From Caldilineaceae bacterium bin34 (lineage in GTDB: Bacteria; Chloroflexota; Anaerolineae; Caldilineales; Caldilineaceae): 64,000 bases of DNA. The notes beneath the pieces are model-generated. The model saw nothing but the letters and a program-made list of their open reading frames with translations. It was not told where the DNA came from and made no database searches. A program made the position numbers and the translations under genes. Location of the stretch: NCBI GenBank assembly GCA_002238555.1, contig MPMO01000003.1:98796-162795 (forward strand), given 5' to 3'. Shown in pieces: positions 44,378 to 53,387 of this stretch; position 1 is the first letter of the stretch; each line of letters begins with the position of its first letter.

Positions 44378-45139
44378 ATGATTTCGGATACCCAGAAGCA
44401 GGAATTCATTGACCGAGGTTTCCTTCAATTGACCGAAGTGGTGCCGCGCGGCATGTGCGATGCGGCACTGCAGGCGATCAATCATTCGATCGGGAACGTG
44501 GGCAAGACCGGAGGTGATCCCGAACGGTTCACGGTCGACCAGTTTTGTTACGAACTGGCAGACCAGCCCATGATGATCGATGTTTTCAACAAGACCGGGG
44601 TTCGCCAGGCGGCGGATGCCCTGATGGGAGAGGGCTGCATGCTTCCGGTGGAACGAGTACAGATCGCGCCGCGGTTCCCGTTGGCCCCCGATGAGGAACC
44701 GCCCGGCCTCCACGGACATATCGACGGCATCGGCGGCGGCAACAACGGGACAGCCAAAGGCATCTACACTCGCTCATTCACGTTGTTCGCCGTCGTGTAC
44801 TTGGCGGACGTTCCGGAAACCGAATCGGGAAACTTCACCGTCTGGCCGGGCTCCCACTGGGAACTGCAGGAGTACTTCCGGGATGTTGGGCACGAAGTCC
44901 TCAGCCAGGGAGTGCCGCACATCCACCATGCGCAGGAACCGGTCATGATCACGGGCAAGGCCGGCGATGTCGTGCTTGCCCACCACCTCATTCAACACGA
45001 GGGCGGCTATAACCTGTCACCCCACGTGCGCCATGCCCTCATCTGCAGGTTGCGCCACCGCGACTGGGCGGCTCCCGGTTACGATGCCTACACGAATATC
45101 TGGGACGAGTGGAGCGGGTTGAAGGAGCTGCGTGATTGA
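44378..45139 (+). CDS. Phytanoyl-CoA dioxygenase (PhyH) family protein
   Basis: A second Fe(II)/2-oxoglutarate oxygenase, 253 residues from ATG 44378 (MISDTQKQEFIDRGFLQLTE). The iron ligands are seen in LHGHIDGIGG (His-x-Asp) and in the distal His of HHLIQHEGGYN. The VWPGSHWELQEYF segment and C-terminal RHALICRLRHRDW complete the core. It is only loosely similar to the PhyH protein at 23352-24110, so the two probably act on different substrates. It is transcribed away from the GH3 cluster. Substrate unknown. Confidence 0.88.
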   Translation: MISDTQKQEFIDRGFLQLTEVVPRGMCDAALQAINHSIGNVGKTGGDPERFTVDQFCYELADQPMMIDVFNKTGVRQAADALMGEGCMLPVERVQIAPRFPLAPDEEPPGLHGHIDGIGGGNNGTAKGIYTRSFTLFAVVYLADVPETESGNFTVWPGSHWELQEYFRDVGHEVLSQGVPHIHHAQEPVMITGKAGDVVLAHHLIQHEGGYNLSPHVRHALICRLRHRDWAAPGYDAYTNIWDEWSGLKELRD

Positions 45140-45420
45140 GCCGGGCCCGCGGCAGGCTTCCGGGCAGAATCTGAAATTTGGTTCAGTTCATTGAAGTTGG
45201 GGACGGCAAACCCGCGACGCGGGACAGCCATCGGCATGCCGCAGCCTTTCTCCGCTCCTGGGCAAACGATTGATCGAGATCGTCTCGGCAACCTTCGATT
45301 GATTTACATAAATCCCTTCGCGTAGTCTGCCGGGTGGCATCGGTCAGGAACTGCCGTCAGAAGGTGTTGGTGCAACCTGCGGAAACTCCCTTCACGGATC
45401 AAGGTAGGGGCCGGAGGCTT

Positions 45421-48138
45421 TCATTGACCGCCGCTGTCGACTTCCGTGGGTGGCGACGAAAGAAGTTCGGCAAACCCGGCAAGGACTTGCGTGGTCAGCA
45501 GATCGGGCACGTACGCGGCAACTTGCCGGATGGACAGTCCTGCCGACAAACCATGCCCCATCACCATGCGGATCTGTGGAGCTTGGGCCAAGGGCCCCAG
45601 GCCCTCCCACAGTTTCTCGCCGAGAACCCCCATGACGACAGGCAGCGGTGTTTCCAGGGTCAGTGGCAAGGGATTGGGATCAGCCATTGGCCAGGCCGTG
45701 TCCAGTTCGTACGCAACCACGCTGCGGATGTCCCTGGAGGATGCGCCAATCTCCAATCGGTACAGGCCTGGCTCTGCCCGCCAATCCTTGGCATGGACAT
45801 CGTAGAAGGCAAGGTCGCGGCCTGACAGACGCAGCGCTACTCTCTGTGTCTCGCCCGGGCGCAGTTCAACCCGTTCAAAGGCTTTGAGTTCCCTGGGCGC
45901 GCGAGCCACCGTGGCATTGTCGTGCCCCACGTAAAGCTGGACCACTTCGGCACCCGATTGCGTGCCTGTGTTGGTCACATCCACGAACACGCTCAACCCC
46001 TGTTCCTCGTCATGCACCGAACCGGCAACGTGAGGACTTGCATAGGAGAAGTTCGTATAGGACAGCCCGTGGCCGAACGGAAACAGGGGCTCCAAGTTCC
46101 TTGCGTCATAGTGCCGATAACCAACAAACAGCCCTTCGCCGTACCGAACCTGGCCTTTGTCGCCCGGATAATTGACATAACCCGGTGTATCGGTGATGTG
46201 CCTCGGTAGCGTTACCGGCAACCGTCCCGATGGATTGGTGGTGCCCAGGAGGGTGTCGGCCAGCGCATTGCCGAACTCCTGCCCGGGAAACCATGCAAAC
46301 AGGACGGCGGCCACATCATCGATCCAAGGCATATGCACCGGTGATCCGGCGTTAACGACGACAATCGTCCTTGGGTTTCGCGCAGCCACTGCCGAGACCA
46401 AGGCATCCTGTTCGCCGACCAGGTCCATGTGGTTACGATCGTGGCCTTCGCCTTCCCAGTCCTGATTCAAGCCCACCACCACAATGGCGGCATCGGCCTC
46501 GGCCGCGTCGTTGGCGGCCAGTTCGATCGCGTTGTCCGGCAGTGGCGGCGCCACCCCCAGGCGCAAGCCGGCCACCGGGGTTCCAGGCATGCACATGAAC
46601 TCCAGAACCACCTTGGTGGACGATCCCGCCCCAAAATGGCGTTGGGCCCGTTTTTCGGGCGAGCCCATGCCGAAGAACGTGTCCCCTTGCTCGAATTCCT
46701 CCCACAGGTTGACAACCAGTTCGCCACCAACGTACAACCGGCCCAGACCCAATGTGTACAGTCCGAACTCATGGATTCCGGTGTCCACCGGTGCGAAATC
46801 AAAGGTTATCCTGGCGCTGAACCCCGGTTCAACTCCTTCCGGTAGATGGCCAAACCAGAAGATCTCCGAGGAATCCCTCTCCTCGACGGCAACCGGCTGC
46901 CCTTCGAAACCGTGTTGGTTGAAGTACTCGATCGTGAGATTCGAGGAACCGTTGGCATTCATCGCTGATTCCACCAAGGGACAGAACCGGTGGTTGGCGC
47001 ACCCCTGGGCGTAACGAAGCTCGGTGGCATCGCCGAAAGCATCCCGTATGGCTTCCAACGGATGCGAACTGTAGGGCGGTTTGACCATCGCACTGCCCCC
47101 GCCCATGAGACCGGCGGTCTTGGCGTTGGGCCCAATCACGGCGATGCTGTCGACACCGTCCGGCGCCAACGGCAGCGCCCCGCGGTCATTTTTGACGAGC
47201 ACAAATGACTCGGCAGCGGCGCGGCGCGCCAGGGTCCGGGTGCTGGCTTCGTTTCTCGAAGTCTCGACCCCGAATGTCTTGCCGTCGAGCACGCCCGTGC
47301 GATCGGCCAGCCGCAGGTAACGGCGAACCTTGTCGTCGAGGTCCGCCTCATCCAGCTCGCCCGATTCCAGGCGGGGAAGAAGGGATCGGCCCATCATGAT
47401 GCCGGGTCCGGGCATCTCCAGGTCCAAGCCTCCTTGGAAGCAGCCCACGGTGGACTTGGTTCCAAACCAGTCGGACATGACCAATCCGTCAAAGCCCCAT
47501 TCGTCCTTGAGAATGTCTGTGAGCAGGTACCTGCTGGAGGCGGCAAACTCCCCGTTGACCTGGTTGTAGGCGGCCATACAGGCCCACGCCCCACCCTCCT
47601 TGAACACCATCTCGAAGGGAAGCAGGTAAATCTCCCGCAGGGTCCTTTCATCCACCACCACATCCAGGGTCATGCGCTGGTATTCCGAATCGTTGCAGAC
47701 ATAGTGCTTGGGACACGCGGCAACCCTCCCGTCCTGCAGTCCCTTCACGTACGCCGATGCCAGCTTGCCCGAAAGGAACGGATCCTCCGACAGACACTCG
47801 AAGTGGCGGCCGTTCAACGGGGTGCGGTGGATGTTGATGGTGGGTGCCAGGAGCACCGACACTCCCTTGGAGGCAGCTTCCATAGCCAATTCACCGCCTA
47901 CCTGGACCAGGAGTTCCTTGTCCCACGTGGCAGCCAACGCAGAACCACAAGGGAAACAAGCGGAAGTCTGGTCGCCACCGAACGTGCCGCGGGCCCCGTT
48001 GGGACCGTCCGAGACCTTCATTGCCGGTAGTCCGACCCCTTCGATCCCGCCGATGTTCCACAAGGTCTCCCCGGCAGTGAGGGAGGCTTTCTCTGTCCGG
48101 GTCAATTGGTCAAGGATTTGTTCAATGCGGCGTTCCAT
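45421..48138 (-). CDS. Glycoside hydrolase family 3 beta-glucosidase with PA14 domain
   Basis: Retaining exo-beta-glycosidase, 905 residues. The N-terminal TIM-like barrel has the substrate-binding KHYVCND and the nucleophile D223 in GLVMSDWFGTKS. The second alpha/beta domain contains a PA14 insert (about residues 395-520: YFNQHGFEGQP, FDFAPVDTGIHEFGLY, LYVGGELVVN), then a fibronectin III-like domain (VTNTGTQSGAEVVQLYVG). A C-terminal helical module of about 55 residues resembles the free-standing 72-aa protein at 39859. No signal peptide is present, so it is intracellular and would act on imported beta-glucosides. It is last in line behind an alpha/beta hydrolase and a sugar ABC transporter. 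Confidence 0.94.
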   Translation of the reverse strand: MERRIEQILDQLTRTEKASLTAGETLWNIGGIEGVGLPAMKVSDGPNGARGTFGGDQTSACFPCGSALAATWDKELLVQVGGELAMEAASKGVSVLLAPTINIHRTPLNGRHFECLSEDPFLSGKLASAYVKGLQDGRVAACPKHYVCNDSEYQRMTLDVVVDERTLREIYLLPFEMVFKEGGAWACMAAYNQVNGEFAASSRYLLTDILKDEWGFDGLVMSDWFGTKSTVGCFQGGLDLEMPGPGIMMGRSLLPRLESGELDEADLDDKVRRYLRLADRTGVLDGKTFGVETSRNEASTRTLARRAAAESFVLVKNDRGALPLAPDGVDSIAVIGPNAKTAGLMGGGSAMVKPPYSSHPLEAIRDAFGDATELRYAQGCANHRFCPLVESAMNANGSSNLTIEYFNQHGFEGQPVAVEERDSSEIFWFGHLPEGVEPGFSARITFDFAPVDTGIHEFGLYTLGLGRLYVGGELVVNLWEEFEQGDTFFGMGSPEKRAQRHFGAGSSTKVVLEFMCMPGTPVAGLRLGVAPPLPDNAIELAANDAAEADAAIVVVGLNQDWEGEGHDRNHMDLVGEQDALVSAVAARNPRTIVVVNAGSPVHMPWIDDVAAVLFAWFPGQEFGNALADTLLGTTNPSGRLPVTLPRHITDTPGYVNYPGDKGQVRYGEGLFVGYRHYDARNLEPLFPFGHGLSYTNFSYASPHVAGSVHDEEQGLSVFVDVTNTGTQSGAEVVQLYVGHDNATVARAPRELKAFERVELRPGETQRVALRLSGRDLAFYDVHAKDWRAEPGLYRLEIGASSRDIRSVVAYELDTAWPMADPNPLPLTLETPLPVVMGVLGEKLWEGLGPLAQAPQIRMVMGHGLSAGLSIRQVAAYVPDLLTTQVLAGFAELLSSPPTEVDSGGQ

Positions 48139-48181
48139 TGGGGCACTCTGTGGCAGATGGATTGATGCGGGTTCATCACGC

Positions 48182-49039
48182 TCAGGAAACGGTACCGGTC
48201 TGGTTCAGCGGCAGGTTTTCGAATTCGGCGAATTCCTGGGCCACAAAATCTATGAGGCGAATGGCGAAGGCTTCGGGGTTTTCGATCATCGGCGAGTGTC
48301 CGGCTCCGCGAATCACCTCAAGGTTGTTGGCCAGGACGATTGAGCGCAGGACGGCCAAGGCCTGCTGATGGGGAACGATTTCGTCGTCATTTCCCCTCAT
48401 CAACAGGACAGGGACCCGGATCTGTCCGATCCTATCAGTCACCGACCACCGTTCCAGAGCTCTGGTCAACCCGTCCACCGATCTCTCGTTCATTCCTGTT
48501 GCATCGTCGACCAGGAGCTCAAACCAGGTTTGGTTCGCCGGCACTGCCAAATCAAGGTTGGGCATCAGGGAAGCCAAAATAGTTGACATAATCGAACGAT
48601 CCTGGCGGGCAGCCTGCAGGTGCCGGTACAGTTCGGGAGGACTCTTGACGCCGTGCAACGGGGGGCAACTGCATAGGACCAAACTGTTGATCAGATGGGG
48701 ACGGGAGATGGCAAAGTCCAGGGCAGCGGCACAGCTGGTCGAATGGGCGACCACCGTCAGGCCGCGCAGATTCAAGGCCGTGGCGAAGTCCGAGAGAAAA
48801 CGAACCTGCGACTGCACCGAGTGCCGGTCTGTCCCTGCGGTGGTCTGACCACACCCGGGCAGGTCCGGTGCAACCAGCCGTATGTCGGGAGGCAGGATTT
48901 CGAACAAGGGTTCCCACCACCGTTTGGTAGCCAAGTTGCCGTGCACGGCAAGCACGGTCTCTTCGTCCTTGGCTCCTTGGTCCCAATAGGCAATGCTTTC
49001 CGTGGCCTCTGGACGTTCGACTGTCAGGGTCTCGGGCAT
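48182..49039 (-). CDS. Alpha/beta hydrolase
   Basis: ATG 49039 (MPETLTVERPEATES) gives 285 residues; the frame extends to 49249 but the extra part lacks coding character. The fold is clear: VLAVHGNLATKRWWE (oxyanion hole), APDLPGCGQT, nucleophile elbow VVAHSTSCAAA (Ser within H-S-T-S-C, a Cys replacing the usual final Gly), acid in LLMRGNDDEIVP, and His in IRGAGHSPMIENPEAF. It lies 43 bases before the GH3 gene on the same strand, perhaps de-esterifying its substrate. A palindrome lies about 215 bases upstream of its start. Confidence 0.88.
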   Translation of the reverse strand: MPETLTVERPEATESIAYWDQGAKDEETVLAVHGNLATKRWWEPLFEILPPDIRLVAPDLPGCGQTTAGTDRHSVQSQVRFLSDFATALNLRGLTVVAHSTSCAAALDFAISRPHLINSLVLCSCPPLHGVKSPPELYRHLQAARQDRSIMSTILASLMPNLDLAVPANQTWFELLVDDATGMNERSVDGLTRALERWSVTDRIGQIRVPVLLMRGNDDEIVPHQQALAVLRSIVLANNLEVIRGAGHSPMIENPEAFAIRLIDFVAQEFAEFENLPLNQTGTVS

Positions 49040-49253
49040 GAGACGAGGTACTCCGGTGGCCGGGAACGGCGATGATTGGGCACATGCCGCCAACGCGGCA
49101 CCCAACCAGGACTGAATGTAGCATTCGTACTTCGCGATCGGCTGGTCCGCGAGGCCATGTTGGCTGCCGGCTCTCGTTTTCAGTGCACGGATGCTTCTGC
49201 CACGGCCGGACCGTTTGTTCAACCCTGGTGCCAGCCCCCTCGACATCATTTAC

Positions 49254-49277
49254 GCCGTATAATTATCATTATACGGC
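49254..49277. promoter_or_regulatory. 24-bp perfect palindrome containing a TATAAT on each strand
   Basis: The arms GCCGTATAAT and ATTATACGGC are perfect inverted repeats around TATC. Each arm contains TATAAT, so a -10 box is present on both strands within the palindrome, a layout suggesting an operator overlapping a promoter. It lies between the alpha/beta hydrolase-GH3 pair and the sugar ABC transporter genes and may control the former. No T-run, so not a terminator. Confidence 0.55.
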
Positions 49278-49758
49278 TATTGTTGGATGGTTGAATGTAC
49301 GATTGGGCACAGTCAGTGTCGGGCTTGAACACACCCGACTGCTGTCCACAACCAGAGGCAAGGTCCTTGCGAAGTTCATGGCCAAAGTACGCATAGTGTC
49401 GTAGGCATTGAGGCACCAGGCACCGCTCGTAGCCATCGCCCTTCACTGCGCGAAGGTCGCTGCCAATCAGCAGGGCAGGGCAAGTCCAGGCTACAGCGTA
49501 GCTCCCCATCAGAATCGTATGTCAACGATGACCTGAACTTGCCGTTGTCTGGCTCCCGGCTTTCGGAACGACCCTTGACTTCGCGTTCAATGCGGGTTCG
49601 GAATGCTCGGAACCGCTGCGCCAGGTAGCAGAAGTGTTTCCGACGGTCGGCCTCGACCGCCAAGCAGGGCACGCGCGTCCAACATGCAGTTTCTTCAAGA
49701 CGACTGAGACTGGAACCCGCGTCAGGATGCGTGTCGGGCTGGAACTGCAAGTCCCCAG
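49278..49758. other. Gene-free stretch, possibly decayed
   Basis: No gene can be supported in these 481 bases. Two overlapping minus-strand frames (49376-49762, which extends four bases into the end of the permease gene, and 49246-49509) are open for 85-130 codons, in different phases. They have Cys- and Arg-rich, low-plausibility translations. A decayed gene or insertion-sequence remnant is possible; no terminal repeats or transposase motif were found. Confidence 0.4.
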
Positions 49759-50646
49759 TCAACCTTTCAGTCCACTCAGGGAAACACCTTGAATTATGTA
49801 ACGTTGCCCCAACAGAAATACCACAAATGTCGGGACGAAACCCAACACCGCGCCGGCCATGTCGAGCCCGGCATCGCCTCCAGACCGAGCGACTGTACCC
49901 AAGCCCACCGGCAACGTGCGCATTTCCGCCTTGGTCGTCACGATCAACGGATACAGGAACGAGTTCCAGTTGCCCATGAACCGCAGGATGCCCAAGGTCA
50001 CCATGGCCGGGATCAGCTGGGGCATCAGGACCCTCAGCCAGGTGTCGAAGATGTTGGCACCATCGATCAGGGCCGCGTCGTCGTAGTCTCTGGGAATACT
50101 CAGGAACTGCTGCCGCATGAGGAACGTGCCAAAGATGGAGGCAAACCAGGGACCAATCAGGGCGGTGTAGGAGTTCACCAGCCCCAGGTCGGACAGCATG
50201 ATGTACTGGGGAATGATCAGGGCTGTCTCAGGCATGATCAGAATGCCCACGAACATGTAGAACAGGATATTGCGACCGATGAAATCGCCTCTGGCAAAGG
50301 CATAGCCGGCCATGGTGGACGTGAACACGCCGCCCAAGGTCGAGACAAGGGCCACGTAGAAGCTGTTGTAGGTCCAGCGCAGCGCCAGCGTCCGGGCGAA
50401 GAGGAGTTGGAAGTTCTCCAGTGTGATCGGACTGGGAATCAGGTCGATGGGAAACAGCAGGAACCGGATGTTCTGCGTCAGCGAGACGGAAAGCATGATG
50501 ATGAACGGGCCCACGGTCGAAACCGCAAGGATGCCCATCAACAGGTAGGTGAAGCCCGTGCGCAGGCCTTGGTTGGGCTGGAATCCGATCCACACCCGAA
50601 GAAGGGTCAGGGGTGACCGTTGAGCCTGTGGCCGAAGGCTGCTCAT
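49759..50646 (-). CDS. Carbohydrate ABC transporter permease (MalG/CUT1 type)
   Basis: Inner-membrane permease, 295 residues, six predicted transmembrane helices. The conserved cytoplasmic EAA loop, which docks on the ATPase, reads YDDAALIDGANIFDTWLRV near residues 187-205, followed by MPQLIPAM. The family ending GxRYIIQGVSLSGLKG is present. It lies 6 bases after the MalF-type permease and downstream of the sugar-binding protein on the same strand. No ATPase gene is included, so a shared MsmK/UgpC-type ATPase elsewhere must energise it. Confidence 0.94.
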   Translation of the reverse strand: MSSLRPQAQRSPLTLLRVWIGFQPNQGLRTGFTYLLMGILAVSTVGPFIIMLSVSLTQNIRFLLFPIDLIPSPITLENFQLLFARTLALRWTYNSFYVALVSTLGGVFTSTMAGYAFARGDFIGRNILFYMFVGILIMPETALIIPQYIMLSDLGLVNSYTALIGPWFASIFGTFLMRQQFLSIPRDYDDAALIDGANIFDTWLRVLMPQLIPAMVTLGILRFMGNWNSFLYPLIVTTKAEMRTLPVGLGTVARSGGDAGLDMAGAVLGFVPTFVVFLLGQRYIIQGVSLSGLKG

Positions 50647-50652
50647 GGCGGC

Positions 50653-51573
50653 TCAGTAGACTTCCTCGTCGAACTTGAGGTAGCGGTTCTGGACGTAGGC
50701 GATGACCAGGATGATCAGGAAAAGCAGGATCGAGAGCGCACTGGCATAGCCGAAGCGGGTGAAGTTGAAGGCCTGTGAATAGATGTGGTAGACGGCAGTG
50801 GTAGTGGCATTAACAGGACCGCCGCCGGTCAGGATGAAGATTGCGCCAAACTCCTGCAAGGCACCGATGGTGGTGATCACCACCACGAAGGCCGCCGTGG
50901 GTCGCAGGAGCGGAATCGTGACATGCCGGTGCAGCCGCCAGCCATAGGCCCCGTCGACACGTCCGGCATCGTAGAGGGGCTGGGGAATCGCCTGTAGCGC
51001 GGCCAGCCAGATCACCATGAAGAAGCCGAACGACTGCCAGACACCCAGGCCGGCGATGGAGGCAAGGGCCTGATGAATGTCCAGCAGAAAACGCTGGGCA
51101 GGGATGCCAACCAGCCCCAACAGATAGTTGAACGGGGCATCATCCCGCGGCGACAGGAAACGCCTGAAGACGAGTGCCAGCACGGCGATGTTCGTGACGT
51201 TCGGCAGAAAGTAGACGGAACGGAAGAACTTCATGCCGCGCAGCTTCTGGTTGACCAGGATGGCTACCAGCAAGGAGACGACTACCAGCGGCGGCACATA
51301 CAGCAGGGCGAAGAGAAACGTGTTCTTGAGGGCTAGGTGCAGTAGTTCATCGCCGGCCATCTTCACGAAGTTGTCAAGGCCGACGAACTCCCTATGGCTG
51401 AGCAGATCCGTCTTGAAGGTGGCTGTCTGGAACATGCTCAGCCATGGCCAGAGGTTGAATACGACGAACACCACCAGGTTGATGACGATGAACGGGTACC
51501 AAGGCAGCGACTTCAGGATGCGCTTGGTCAGGGCGCGCCTCTGGGCAACAGGGCGCAACGTGGCAGAACTCAT
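50653..51573 (-). CDS. Carbohydrate ABC transporter permease (MalF/CUT1 type)
   Basis: Partner permease, 306 residues from ATG 51573 (MSSATLRPVAQRRALTKRI); codons upstream to 51702 are non-coding. Six transmembrane helices. The EAA loop is PLYDAGRVDGAYGWRLHRH with TIPLLRPT after it. It ends in NRYLKFDEEVY, typical of UgpA/MalF proteins in this subclass. It is placed between the sugar-binding protein and the MalG-type permease. With the GH3 and hydrolase genes downstream, a beta-linked oligosaccharide is a reasonable guess for the cargo. Confidence 0.94.
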   Translation of the reverse strand: MSSATLRPVAQRRALTKRILKSLPWYPFIVINLVVFVVFNLWPWLSMFQTATFKTDLLSHREFVGLDNFVKMAGDELLHLALKNTFLFALLYVPPLVVVSLLVAILVNQKLRGMKFFRSVYFLPNVTNIAVLALVFRRFLSPRDDAPFNYLLGLVGIPAQRFLLDIHQALASIAGLGVWQSFGFFMVIWLAALQAIPQPLYDAGRVDGAYGWRLHRHVTIPLLRPTAAFVVVITTIGALQEFGAIFILTGGGPVNATTTAVYHIYSQAFNFTRFGYASALSILLFLIILVIAYVQNRYLKFDEEVY

Positions 51574-51673
51574 GCAATCAGTTGGTTGACAGAGTGCGGC
51601 AAGCACAGGACAACCGGGATGGGGACCATCGCCGGCTGTCCTGCTGAACAACAACGTTAGGGACGGATTTGGG

Positions 51674-52990
51674 CTAGGCCTTTTCGGCCAGGATGGCGTC
51701 AATCTCCGTCTTCATGTTTTCCGCCGCCTCGTCAACCGTGGCAACGCCGAGAATGGCCGCCTGTAACTGCGGTCCGCACACCACCTTGCTCTCCTGCCAC
51801 AGGGTGTTGGCATCCTGATCGGAGAACAGGGCGCCACTGTGGCGGTTGACATGTTCCAGGACACACGCCTCCGGACTCCAGAATTCGGACTTTGTCCTGG
51901 TCCCCACCGGAGTCGAGCCTGCCAGTTCGCAATAGGTACCGATGTTCTCGGGCCTGATCATGTAGCGAACCCACTCGATCGCCGCGTCCGGGTTCTCGCT
52001 CTGCGCCGTGACGGCCCATCCCTGACCGGATACCACCCCGGAAATCGGTGTCTCCTCACCTGTACGAGTCCTGGGATGGCCGTGAACAAACTCCATGTCG
52101 GGTTGCGATTCGACGTGCGTCACACAGGCTGCGTCCTCGACGCGGGCAGTGACCTGTTCCAACGAAAGCCAATAGTTGGGCAGGCCGCCCTGTTCGTCCA
52201 CGCTGCCGATGGCGAATTCGATTGGCACCCAGCCGTTTTCATATTCCGTGACCCAGCGCTGCAGCGTGTTGCGGCAGGCGTCCTCCGTGAAGTTTGACAC
52301 TGTCCGGTCAGCGGAGTAGACGGTGCCGCCGGCTTCGTGCACCTGCGTGATGAATTCGCCCCAGTTGAAGGTGCTTAGGGACTCAAGGTAATACCCCTTG
52401 GTCGCTGCCTTTTCGGCCAGTCCATGGAGTTTGTCCCAGGTGTCGAACACTGCCGTGGCCGGATCGATGTCCAGTTCCCGCAACAGACCACCGCTGTAGG
52501 CCGGGCCGTTCACCTCGGACTCAAACAGCGGCATCAACAGTGCACCGTCAAAGCTTGCGGCAGCGATTTCGGCGTCCTGATAGTCGGCCAGATCGTCAGC
52601 CGACAGCCTGTCGCCCACGGGCAGGATGACTCCCTTCTCGACATAGGCAGGGATGGTGTCGGTGGTGGCATCCCAGATGTCCGGCGCTTCGCCGGCTGCT
52701 GCGGCGGCGTACAGCTTCTCGCGGCGACCACCCCAAGGCTGGACTTCGATGGAAGCCTCGATGCTTGCCTGTTCGGCGTGGAAGCCCTCAAGCAAACCCT
52801 TGAACACAATATCCAGGTCGTTTTCCGTTCTCGGATAGGACCAAATCGTGATGGATGCCATTGCCATGTCGCCAGCCATGTCGTCCGCGGCCGGGGCGGC
52901 GACGGGAGCGGCACAGGCATTGACCACGGCCAGCGCGCCGAGCCCACCGGTAACCTGGAGGAACCTGCGACGCGATACCTTGTTCAACAT
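51674..52990 (-). CDS. Carbohydrate ABC transporter substrate-binding lipoprotein
   Basis: Extracytoplasmic receptor of the CUT1 transporter, 438 residues from ATG 52990 behind AAGGAGAGAAAGTA. The N-terminus has a twin-arginine motif and lipobox: SRRRFLQVTGGLGALAVVNAC, with lipidation at C26 after export by Tat. A short Ala/Pro/Asp linker follows. The mature part is family 1 SBP-like (TIWSYPRTENDLDIVFKGLL; NFTEDACRNTLQRWV; SGQGWAVTAQSENPDAAIEW). It is the first gene of the cluster and should be the most highly expressed. Confidence 0.93.
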   Translation of the reverse strand: MLNKVSRRRFLQVTGGLGALAVVNACAAPVAAPAADDMAGDMAMASITIWSYPRTENDLDIVFKGLLEGFHAEQASIEASIEVQPWGGRREKLYAAAAAGEAPDIWDATTDTIPAYVEKGVILPVGDRLSADDLADYQDAEIAAASFDGALLMPLFESEVNGPAYSGGLLRELDIDPATAVFDTWDKLHGLAEKAATKGYYLESLSTFNWGEFITQVHEAGGTVYSADRTVSNFTEDACRNTLQRWVTEYENGWVPIEFAIGSVDEQGGLPNYWLSLEQVTARVEDAACVTHVESQPDMEFVHGHPRTRTGEETPISGVVSGQGWAVTAQSENPDAAIEWVRYMIRPENIGTYCELAGSTPVGTRTKSEFWSPEACVLEHVNRHSGALFSDQDANTLWQESKVVCGPQLQAAILGVATVDEAAENMKTEIDAILAEKA

Positions 52991-53387
52991 TACTTTCTCT
53001 CCTTGTCGATGTGACAAACGGGTACCGGCCTCAGATTGCACCGGGCTCTTCGCCACTGCGGCTGCCAGCCGGGATCACGTTTAGTTTACCCGTCCTGCAC
53101 GCATGATTGACTTGTACCCATGCCGCGGCACGGCCAATCCAGTCCGCCGACTGCCCTGACAAACTATCGGGTTTGATATTTATGTAAAAACAAGCCCGAC
53201 CGGACGCAATATCCTTTCAGCGCCGGTTTTCCTGTGGCGGGCGTATAATCCGCGAAGCTTGGCGGGAAGCCGGCTGGGGAGCGAAATTCCCACCTGCAAC
53301 CCGGCCCGGCATCGAACATCCCCAACAGCCTGTCGCCGGTGCTCGTGTCGGCCCCGGGGGCATCTATTCCCACACAAGGACAGTCGT
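52991..53387. other. Divergent gap with candidate promoter and structured leader for thrH
   Basis: No gene is seen in these 397 bases. TATAAT at 53244-53249 is a likely -10 for the plus strand, leaving a leader of about 130 bases. The leader can fold: GGGGA pairs with TTCCC around 53276-53293. Upstream, CGGGTTTG (53168-53175) pairs with CAAGCCCG (53191-53198) around an AT-rich loop. No known riboswitch signature is recognised. Confidence 0.4.

Noticed and set aside
53256..53387. Cobalamin or FMN riboswitch in the thrH leader
   Set aside because: Fragments such as GGGAAGCCGG and GCGAAATTCCC recall these classes, but the B12 box and the other conserved FMN segments are missing and the downstream gene is unrelated.
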